64,000 nucleotides of DNA. Source: Blattamonas nauphoetae (lineage: Eukaryota; Preaxostyla; Oxymonadida). The DNA is taken from NCBI GenBank assembly GCA_033064195.1, contig JARBJD010000013.1:545390-609389 (forward strand). Direction: 5' to 3'. Position 1 is the first letter of the stretch. Each line of letters starts with the position of its first letter. Made by a program: the position numbers and the translations under genes. A model generated the notes under the pieces. It saw only the letters and a list, made by a program, of their open reading frames with translations. It was not told the origin of the DNA and searched no databases. Shown here piece after piece: positions 19,416 through 29,600 of the stretch.

Positions 19416-20294
19416 TCAGAGCTTCCCTCTTCCACGAATTTTGGTCCCCTTCATTTTCATTTTGGTGACAGTGTCTTCGAAAATCCAGAGAATGTATTGG
19501 AGGTCGTCATTTTCTTCCACTTCGACAAGAAAATAAGGAAGGACCATTGGGAGACGAGAAGAACAAATGAAATCCAAAGTAGGTTGATGGTATATACTCA
19601 TGCGCAGGAGAGAGAACAATAATTTCAATGTCTGTTCGCATTCTCCGATCCCCGACAACATAAGACGATTGTGACAGATCTGTATGAGAGAAGGTTCCAT
19701 TGGGATCAATGCATCATGCAGAACCACCTTTCTGACCAATTCATGATCTGTTTCGGAAAGAGTGGAGCTGGATCGAAGATTCTCGGAGTAAAGGAGGCGA
19801 GTGCAGAATCGAAACACCACAAGAACGTCATCCAGGATGCATGGATCATAAATCTCTGAGAGATTCCGGAAATTATGGGTTGAGAGGATTCTGGGAATGA
19901 GTTTGGAGGTGACAAGGGCGAGACGGTTCGATGTCGTCGATTTCTCGAAGCATCGACGAACGAAGAGGAGAGTACTGCTGGTGAGTGATGAATATGACGT
20001 TGATAAGAGCACATCGACCGAATCTACAAACGCTGCGGTGGGGTTTGCGGAATCCGGTCCTATGGCCTTCAACAAATTATCAATGTTGATTGAGCGAAAC
20101 ATGGAATATATCAACGAAGTAGATTTTTCAAGGAGTATCTCATCAAATTGAAAGCCATCTCTGACCAGTGAAACAAGAGAGAGAAAGATTGGTGACACAG
20201 ACTCAGCTGAGACGGTATCATCTGGATTCCAGTCCAGAAATGGAGAGGATCCTTGGTCAATCACTGGAAAATGAGGAGGAATGGAGGATACCAT
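19416..20294 (-). CDS. ARM-like family protein (~292 residues), C-terminally short
   Basis: ATG at 20294, TGA end. It belongs with the genes at 55589-56647 and 57092-57536. All share an N-terminal F-L-x-W-x-x-D motif (here SPFLDWNPDD), a helix-rich body with LVRDG/LTSSTLLFVRR-type repeats and a late motif YHQPTLDF (QDQPTMDF in the 55.6-kb member). The other member continues ~60 residues beyond this point (REWNKH, HLKMEGFDEVIE), whereas this one ends in basic MKMKGTKIRGRGKL, so the C-terminus may be truncated or frameshifted. No introns are needed, unlike its relatives, which have one after the first ~15 codons. Function unknown. Confidence 0.65.
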   Translation of the reverse strand: MVSSIPPHFPVIDQGSSPFLDWNPDDTVSAESVSPIFLSLVSLVRDGFQFDEILLEKSTSLIYSMFRSINIDNLLKAIGPDSANPTAAFVDSVDVLLSTSYSSLTSSTLLFVRRCFEKSTTSNRLALVTSKLIPRILSTHNFRNLSEIYDPCILDDVLVVFRFCTRLLYSENLRSSSTLSETDHELVRKVVLHDALIPMEPSLIQICHNRLMLSGIGECEQTLKLLFSLLRMSIYHQPTLDFICSSRLPMVLPYFLVEVEENDDLQYILWIFEDTVTKMKMKGTKIRGRGKL

Positions 20295-20444
20295 TTGCAG
20301 AGATCATCGCAATAGTTTTAACTTTCCTATTATGGGGTTCTAATAGAAAAAACACATGATATGGGACGATCAACGATGTCACTGAAGTTTGACACCATGT
20401 TTGTTCTTCTGTATTCCGTTCTCCTTTATCTCTGATTCTTCCAG

Positions 20445-20751
20445 AAATTTTCTCATCCAGAAGCTGATCTCGTCATTTAAACACGAAAACGATTCGAGTG
20501 GCTTCACTGGAAGGAAAAAGGAAAGTAACCTGGTATCTGGGTCAATGAATCTGGTCACTATGGTCATCGGTTCTGGATCCTTGGGACTTCCTTTCGCATT
20601 TGCCAAGGCCGGACTTGTACCAGCAATCTTGATGTTCGTTGTCTTTGGACTTCCTTCTTTTCTCGCATTCAACGACTGCATGTATGCGGCTGATGTCAAA
20701 TTGACAACATTTCTAACCTCTCCCACCCAACGCCACTCTCAGTCGAGATGA
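20445..20751 (+). pseudogene. 5' fragment of an amino-acid/auxin permease-family (SLC38-like) transporter
   Basis: The frame encodes SGSMNLVTMVIGSGSLGLPF followed by AFAKAGLVPAILMFVVFGL. This corresponds to the first TM helix of AAAP/SLC36-SLC38 transporters (N-x-x-x-x-x-I-G-S-G-x-L-G-L-P-x-A-F-x-x-x-G). A 3' splice site (ttcttccag) ends at 20444. After SPTQRHSQSR the frame stops and none of the remaining ~10 TM helices follow, so this is a truncated relic. It abuts the 3' end of a convergent kinase gene. Confidence 0.6.
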
Positions 20752-20947
20752 AGAAGCACTTCTTGTTTTTTGACTTCGACACATCGGGAGGATTGGAGAA
20801 AAAGAAAGAGCGAGTTTTGGTGATCCACCAAGGAGAATGAAAAGAAAGAATGATGGTGAAGAGAAACAGAATCGATGACAAGATTGAAAAGAATGAGCCA
20901 ATTTTCGTCAAATTTAAAAAAAAACAAAGTGGTCAGTCAGTATCTTG

Positions 20948-23391
20948 CTAGAATTGTGAGATTCGTCGTCGTTTGAGCCAAAGAACGTCAACTGACTGAT
21001 TCTCAGCACGGAATCCAGTTGAGATGGCGAGACAGAGAGGAGAAGGGATGTCGGTGAAGAGCCCTGACTGTTCCTCCTCGTCTACAAACAGTCGAGCTTC
21101 TCTTGTCAACAAGTTCACTCGAATCGCTGCTGTCTGCCCAGCTCGATTGCACTTCTTATGTGTTATGATTGGCTTGACTTCTGTCCCTCCTTGCCACATT
21201 CTTCCACTCCCAAGTTGGAACTCCCCATCCATCCCTGCATAATACCCTCCACAACTGTTCTGTGTGGCGCCTTCAGGAAGTGGATATCTGATGAAGCCAA
21301 GCACTGAAAAGATGAGAAAAGAGAAGGACACACTCACATCCAAGAAAGAGATATCACTGGAGCTGATTTTAAGTTCCCACTCTCCCTCGTTAATAGGAAA
21401 AGTGAAGGCTGTTCTCCATGGTTTGTCTTGAGGAGAGACGATGATTTGTGTGAGAGTGGTTGGAGTGAGTGCGTGAGCAGTCCGGTCTATTGTTTTGAGA
21501 GCTTGTGTTCCAATCCAAATCGGAAGATCGGCCAACAGAAGTCTCAATTCGTCGTTTTGGGATTTCAGAATTTGGGTCTCTTCAAGAAGACCTTCGATGG
21601 CTGTCTCTGACCTTTGCGGTTCAATACTTCCGCGGAGTTGTTTGAGCCACATGACTTCCACTGATGTGTGCTCTGCGCAGAATCCAGTTGAAAGTCCGAG
21701 GTGGAGAGGAGAAGGGATGTTGGTGAAGATCCCAGGCTGTTCTATCTCGTCCACGAACAGTCGAGCTTCTCGAGTCGACATGTTTACTCGAATCGCTGCG
21801 ATCTGCCCAATTTGATCGCACTTCCTGTTTGTTCCTGCTGGCTTGAATTCACCTCCTTTCCACATTGCGCCACTCCAAAGAAGGAAATCACCCCCCATTC
21901 CACCTACATAGGCTCCACATTGGTTCTGGGTGGCGTCTTCAGGAAGTGGATGTTCGATGAAGCCAATCACTGAGAAGATGAGAAGAGAGAAAAGCAGACT
22001 CATATGATCGAATGTGTTTTCACGAACTTTGATTTTGAGTTCCCACTCTCCTTCTTCGATCGGAAGAGTGAAGGCTGTCCTCCAATTCTCTCCAGGTTCT
22101 AGTTTCACAATTTGTGTGAGAGTGGTTGGAGTGAGGCTGTGAGCAGTTTCATCATAAATTGGGAGAGATTCCATCCCAACGAGAATGGGGAGATTGGCAT
22201 GTTGGAGTTTCAATTCGTCGTTCAACATCAATCGTTCGCGATCTGCTTTCTTCCTTTCTTCTTCCGCTTCCACTCGTTTAGCTTGTTCTTCGTCCTTCAA
22301 CTTCCACATTCCTTCGATTGTGTTGACAATACATCTGAACGACTTGGAGTGCAGCAGCTGGTGACAGGTTATTCGAGACTCAGCACACTGATCCAACATC
22401 AATGGAGAGGAGAGAAAAGGAGAGATAATAATGTGGAGAAGAATGCACACGGTGTCCATCATTCGCATCAGCAGGGCTCGCTCTTCTTCTCCGCACGAAT
22501 TCGGAATCATTGTCGGTTTGAATGACGTGATCTCTTCAATCAGTTTAACTTCATTCTGAGATTTGAATGGCGGCTCTCCAAACAGCAGCCAATACAGTAC
22601 CACTCCCAATGACCACACATCTGCATCGCACGTCGCTTTTCCTGTTTCTGAATTCATTCGATCCGGCGACACATACAGCGTTGTCCTCGCCGAGCGGGTG
22701 CTGGTTCCGGTTGCCGATTCCGCAGCGCCAAAATCACCTGTTCGAGAAGAACGAAGAGAATGAGGAGAATGAGAGACAAACAGAGTTTCGCGTGTCCATC
22801 CGCGTCGATCAGAATGTTCTCCATTTTGATGTCGCCGTGAGCGGTCTTTCCACCTTCATCAGAATGCATCATTTCCAACGCGGACGCAATATCCTCCATC
22901 ACTCGATACACATCCTGAAACAATCAACACAATCACAAATGGATGACAATTCAAAGGAAAACATGACAGATTGGGAAAGAGAATATAAATCAAACACAAT
23001 TTACGAACACACTTCGCGAGCCATCAGAACTTTCCGTTCTGTCAAATCTTTCACAATCTCCGCAAGTGACTTTCCTCCCAGTTCCATCACAATAACTTTC
23101 ATGTTCGTCATTGGGACGACTTCCTTCAATTTGATGATTCGAGGATGCGTGAATGTTCTCAGCCTTCCAACTTCACGATTAATTCGTTCTATGTTTGATA
23201 TTGCCGTGAACGGAATCATCTTTCCTGCATAATGCGTGTTCGTCGACGTTTCAATCATTTCAACAACACTTCCGAAGGTTCCAGAGCTGATCTCACGAAC
23301 GAATGAATCTGGATATCGAGTAAGAACGGTTTATCATTGAAATGGATGAGAATAGCAAACATCCATCGGGCACAATGATTGTTTCGGCCAT
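20948..23391 (-). CDS. Protein kinase with two C-terminal SPRY-like domains, seven exons
   Basis: Exons: 23391-23361, 23308-23013, 22914-22782, 22737-22451, 22387-22000, 21969-21334, 21303-20948. Introns are 52, 98, 44, 63, 30 and 30 nt, all GT-AG. The protein starts MAETIIVPDGYSFVREISSG; glycine loop SSGTFGSV; VAIK-like YAGKMI; catalytic loop TAHGDIKMENIL (HGD instead of HRD, Asp and Asn kept); KLCDFGAAES; activation-segment end LYVSPDRM; SDVWSLGVVLYW-type helix F (here ADVWSLG). It should be catalytically competent. A coiled region (~260-310) is followed by two tandem ~190-residue SPRY-like repeats, each with an ALTPTTLTQI-type start, WRTAFT..I.EGEWELKI, GFI.(Y/H)PLPE and ARLFVDE. Each repeat has a 30-nt intron at the same codon, so it arose by duplication. 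The stop is TAG, with TGA four codons later. Confidence 0.8.
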
Positions 23392-23663
23392 TTGATTCTA
23401 TCAGTGTTTCAGGAATTCTTCAATGAAGAGATCTCTCCCAAAACAAAAGTTTACCAGAGAATAGTTCACACTTTGTAAGTAAATGTCACAGTATGGTGCC
23501 GGTAAACATCTTATAGAAACAGGATATCACTTCACTTCTAAAACGAGGTGAATAAGAACAATACTGAGATTCGCTCCATCGAAATCAATTCAAACAAAGG
23601 GCTCAGACTGATTCAGTCCACACTATTGTTTGCTTCTGGGGATTTAATCAGTCATCTCCATCA
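23392..23663. promoter_or_regulatory. Divergent intergenic region (272 bp)
   Basis: It separates the minus-strand kinase start (23391) from the plus-strand beta-helix start (23664), so it must hold both promoters. AT-rich; no specific element recognised. Confidence 0.5.
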
Positions 23664-26600
23664 ATGATTCTGTTTTGTGCAATTGTCACTAGTTTTCTTC
23701 CATCGGAAGACATCGCCCTCAATCTAAGTGACATCATCGAAAATAATCGACTCACAACTCCAAATGAAGGACTTGTAGCGAATCTCGAATCCAGAACGTA
23801 CATTCTCACCTCATTGACTCTTCAAAGTGAATATATATCGATCATTGGACCTGCCTCTCTCAGTCAACCAGAATCGAACCTCATCCAATCTTCCGCCTCC
23901 CTCTTTATCCAGGTCAATACCACTCTTTCTTTGACAAGAATTCACCTTGAATTGCAAGTCTCAACTTGTTCCGTGGCTAGCTTAGATTCATCATCAATCT
24001 CGTTAATGGATTCGGAGATGAGTCTCGCCCATGCCTCATCTCCATTTGTTATTCTCCCATCATCATCCGGAGTTGGTCACTGCTCCTCATCTGTTTTCCT
24101 GAACAGAGTCACAATCATTTCACCCTCAAACAGCCTCAAAAATGCGCTTATGACCATCAAAACTCAAACTCCAACTGGAATAACTCCTGACGCGACTCTC
24201 ACATCAACCTCTTTCAATATCTCTTCCTTTCAATTTTGTTCTGAACAGGGCCTTTTTGCCAACCATATTCAACCAGAAGACACCTCTTCTTTCCCCCCAA
24301 TATCCGTCACCTGCTCTGCCTCAGCCTTTCACAACATCTCGTCACTCCATGCCACACATCGAACTCCACCACAATCAACGCAAGTACCAAAATATCTTCT
24401 TTCAGGCATATCCTACACAGACAGCGAGAACGGCTTCTACGGACTCCTCACCCCCAACATCAACCTCGGCGGAGACTTCCTCTTCACCAACTCCACTTTT
24501 TCGCGCTGTTCGGTCGATGCAACCGGACAAACATACACCGCATCCACCCCTAGATTCGAACTCGATTCGACTTCATCTTTCACAAACTGCAACTTTACAG
24601 AAATGACATCGACCGAAGACGGAGGAGCGATCTATTTTAACAACCCTTCCGGCACTTTGTCAGTCACTGGATGCAATTTCACGGATTGTACTGTCTCCAC
24701 AAGCAGCATTCTTGGAGGAGCCATTTATGTCGCACATGCAACGTATCTTTCGATGGAAAACACCAGATTTGTTGGATGCAAGTCGGGGGATGGTTACGGT
24801 GGTGGTTTTGCAGTATTTAGAACAGCCACTGTCATTCTGGACACGATCACATGCGACACGTGCGAAGCCCTCACAACATCAGGTCTTGACTGCCGAGGAG
24901 GAGGAGGGATGCTCTATCAAGCATCCACGTTGATTCTTTCCAACAGCCAGTTCCTTAACTGTGTTTCAGACGCATTAGGAGGTGGATTCGCGTTCTACTC
25001 CATTTCCTCATCTTCTGAGATATCCTCCACTCAATTCACATCCTGCCAGTCGAAAGGGAACGGAGGAGGAATCGACCTCGCTTATTGCGCATCCCCCTCA
25101 ACCATCACTCTCACCACTGTCATCTTCACCGACTGTGAAGTCTCTCTCGACGATAATGGCGGTGGGCTCTCAGCCAAAACATCCAACAAAATCGTGCTCA
25201 ACACCTGCCAGTTCATCACTTGCTCTGCCAAAGGGAATTACAAATACGGAGGCGGGTGTTTTTTCGAAACGATCACCACTATCGAAGTGAAAGGGTCGAC
25301 ATTCCAGGATTGCGTGGCGAATGATGGGTTTGGTGGCGGATTGTCGTTCGAAGAGGGAGGTTCTCTTTCTGTCACAGACTCTTTCTTCACGCGATGCCTG
25401 GCAAAGTCTAATCAGAGCCATGGTGATCCTGCCGATGCGAGAGGTGGTGGAATTCGGGTGACCACTGCATCTGGAAAAGTGTATCTGAACAAGGTAACCT
25501 TCGTGGGATGTGAAGCGGCAAAGGAAGGAGGAGGATTGTTCGTCGACGACATCGGCCAGCTGGAAATGACCTCCTGTGACTTCACGGATTGCCAAGTGGA
25601 GGATGACAGTCTCTACAATTGTTTCGGAGGCGCTGTCCTCACCACCAACGTCGCTGGAGCCAACACGATCACCCAATGCAAGTTCACGGAGTGTTATTCT
25701 GAGCTTCGTGGAGGAGCGATTTATGCCGATGACACGCCCTCTCTCACTGTCGATGATTGTGATTTCGATACTTGCATAGCGTATCGATATGGAGGAGGAA
25801 CCTGCACGTTCGAAGTCCCCACAATCGAAATCAAAAATTCACGTTTTGTGGCGTGTACAGCAAGATGGGGTGGAGGAGTTTATGAAGAATACAAGTCGGG
25901 AACGATGATCTCCATCACTGTGTCAGGAAACAACTTCACGGAATGCAACACAGCACAAGAGCACGGTGGAGCAGTCTGGATCGAGAACTATCCAGCAACA
26001 CAAATCCTGACGAACAATATAATCAAGCAATGCATGTCAACTGGGGATGGAGGAGGAATAGCTATTCCCAACGGCCAGGACGTCACGATCACTGACTCAC
26101 AATTCATCTCGTGCTCGTCAACACAACAAGGAGGAGGATTAGCCATAAACGACGCCGAGGACGTCACTCTCGCCGACTCCCAGTTCACATCGTGTGTGTC
26201 TGCTGATTCTGGGGGTGGAGTCTATTTTATGATGTCACAGGGACACTTCACAATCTCTTGCTGCGTTGTGAAGTCGTGCCAAGGAAACAGGTTTGGAGGA
26301 GGCATCTTCCTGGGGCTCGGTGCTGGTTCCACAACGTTCCTCATCGACAGCGTGGGATATGGAAGGATGCCAGAAGATATGAACACTGTTGTGGATGGAG
26401 AATATGGAAGCAATCTCTTTTTCGATCTAATCGGTCGTTCAGACGCGAGCATCATCAATCCCAACACAGTCAAAGATCCTCTCATCATGATGCCCGCAAA
26501 TGGAATCTCATTCACCGAAGACGAGCTCAAGAAATGGGCGTACCGCACAGACTACTGGCCAACCTTCTCTTTCATCTACCTCATCCATCCTTATGTAGGT

Positions 26601-29600
26601 GGAAGCTTGGCTGTCAGTTCCACTCAATACCACGACGCCTCTGTCTGTGGATATCGATATCTCCCTTGCCAGGATTTCACTGTGGGACATGCCAACGCGA
26701 AGGATTCAGCCACTGGAGAGAAGGCTGGCGTGTTCATCCACACCGACGTCACCGCCACCCCTCCGAGTTTCGACAAGGACATGATCTGGGAGTCAAGTGA
26801 GAGCAATCCGAAGAGTTTGACAATCTCATCTGGCTCTGTATCACCTGGCTTGTATTCACTCACTATGAAATCTTTGGCTCTCTCAAGGACTTTGCCAGGA
26901 GCATCGTTGTTCTCGATCACGACGGGATCACTGTCTGTCACTTCCTGTACATTCACAGGACGGTCAAGCACGACGAATGGAGGAGCGATCTCAGCAACGA
27001 TCACAACCAACACGCTGACGATTGCGAGCTCGTCGTTCAAGAAATGGATCACAGAAGGAAATGGGGGAGGGATCTTCATTGATGCGACGGGATTGGGGAG
27101 TGGGGGAGGATTTGATGTTTCGGGATGCTTATTTGGAACGGGAGGAGATAAGAACAGTGCGACGAGAGGAGATAATGTGAATGTTTCTGGAAAGGACTTC
27201 GGGACACTGATCACGACCGCGAGATTCCCATCAGTGAGTGGATCGACATCGCCAACACTGTATTGGGGGAACGATGTGACACATTCTGTTGACTCGACGC
27301 TTCTTGTTTATCTTGTTCCGATTGGATCGACAGCAGCAGTTGATTCGCTGTCTGGGAAAGCAATTCAGCATTGTGGCCATTTTGGAGTTGCATGCCCAAT
27401 GATCGAGACGGGCTTCAGTCGAATCAGTGGAAATGTGAGTCCTCTGTCACTTGAATTGTCGAGTTCTGTGACAGCTGGAGCTGGATTCTCAGTTTCGTCT
27501 GGGAAAGAGATTTCGATCAAGAAATCTTCGGCCTCAACTCAGTCATCGTCATCGAACACAAATCCCGTGTTGACATTCATATCCTCGACATCATTCACGA
27601 TCTCATCTGGAAAACTTTCGTTTGAAGAACTTGAATTGGAAGTGAAAGTGACGACGACAACCAACGCTTTCGTTGTGGCTGGCGGAACTCTTGAACTTGG
27701 AACATCGTGTTCTCTGTCGTTCTCTGGAACATCTGGATCTTTGATCTCGCAGACGAATTCTCTTATCAAGGTTTCTGGAGGAACACTGAAGATTGCTGGA
27801 ACAAGTGGATCGCCGAAAGAGATTGAATATGTTGACATGAGGAGTTCGAGTGTGATTGAAGTGAACGGTGTGGACTTCTCTGGAACTGTGGATCTGTCGT
27901 TCTTGACGATTGGTCACTGCAAATCGTCATCGCATGGAATGATTTCGTTCCTCTCATCGCCATCGTCGTCTTCGGTCCCAACAGTTTCGATTGACGACTG
28001 TTTCTTCAATCTGAATGAGAACTCGAATGCTGTGATTGGTCCGCATGACATTGAAGCAGATGCGAGTTGGGAATCTGTGCTCGATTCACCGTTGGTCTTT
28101 GTTGAAACGTACTCCGACAGCACTGTCAACCATTTCCAGATTGGGACTTCAGACAAATCATCTCTCGTTCCCTTCCCCATCTTGAAGACGCATGGAACGG
28201 ATGCTGGAGCTGATGCAGACTGCAATCTGAACACGATCATGTGCAAGACAGTGAAAACAAGTCTCAGCCACTGCACTCAGAAATCTGGAAGCATATTTGT
28301 TAAACGAGAGATTCAAATGGAAACTGGAACATTCTCAGAAGACACTCTGGTTGTTGGAGAGAAGAATGTGGAGATTCGAGGAAAGACGGCGGCCGTGATT
28401 CTACAACCCTCCTCTGATGTTTCCCTTTTGACGTTGTCTTCAGGAACCGCCGAGCTCACAACATTCAAGCTTGCTGCATTCACGACACAGAGCGATCCTG
28501 TTATCGTCGTAACGGATGCAGGTGGAAAACTATCACTGAGTGCGATTTCGTTTGATGGGAGTGGGAAGACACTGTCAGACTCAGTTGTGTCAACGGAAGG
28601 AACGACGACTGTCACAGACTGTTATTTCAGCGATATCACAGCACAGACCAGCACGACGAATGGAGGAGCGATCTCAGCGACGATCACAACCAACACGCTG
28701 ACGATTGCGAGCTCGTCGTTCAAGAAATGGATCACAGAAGGAAATGGGGGAGGGATCTTCATTGATGCGACGGGATTGGGGAGTGGGGGAGGATTTGATG
28801 TTTCGGGATGCTTATTTGGAACGGGAGGAGATAAGAACAGTGCGACGAGAGGAGATAATGTGTATGTTTCTGGAAAGGACTTCGGGACACTGATCACGAC
28901 CGCGAGATTCCCATCAGTGAGTGGATCGACATCGCCAACACTGTATTGGGGGAACGATGTGACACATTCTGTTGACTCGACGCTTCTTGTTTATCTTGTT
29001 CCGATTGGATCGACAGCAGCAGTTGATTCGCTGTCTGGGAAAGCAATTCAGCATTGTGGCCATTTTGGAGTTGCATGTCAAACTATCGAGTCTGGATTCA
29101 ATCGGATCAGTGAAAATGCGAGTCCTCTGTCACTTGAATTGACGAGTTCTGTAACAGCTGGAGCTGGTCTTTCAATAACATCAGGACAAGCACTTGTTAT
29201 CAACTCCTCACCCCCAGAGACCCATTCTCTCAACCTCTCTCCAAGTACCACTTTCGTTGTAGTATCTAGCACTCTCACCTTCTCCAACATCTTCATTACT
29301 TTTCCGTCTTCATCAGTTTCTCATGTTTTCGATGTGTCGGAAGGTGATCTCTCTCTTCATTCAACTGTTTCGTTCTTAACTCCATCATCTCAGTCACCAT
29401 TCAATTCAGACGTGTTTAATCTTCGTTCAGGAACAATCGCGACAACTGGCACTCAGTTCAACTTCAACACCCCTCTTTCACTCAACGGTGCCAGTCTCAT
29501 AAACGTCCAATCAGCCAATCTCATTCTCACTCAGACATCGTTCTCAAATATCGTCTCTTCGGGAGATAGTGCAGCACTTCATGCAACCGTCACATCGAAC

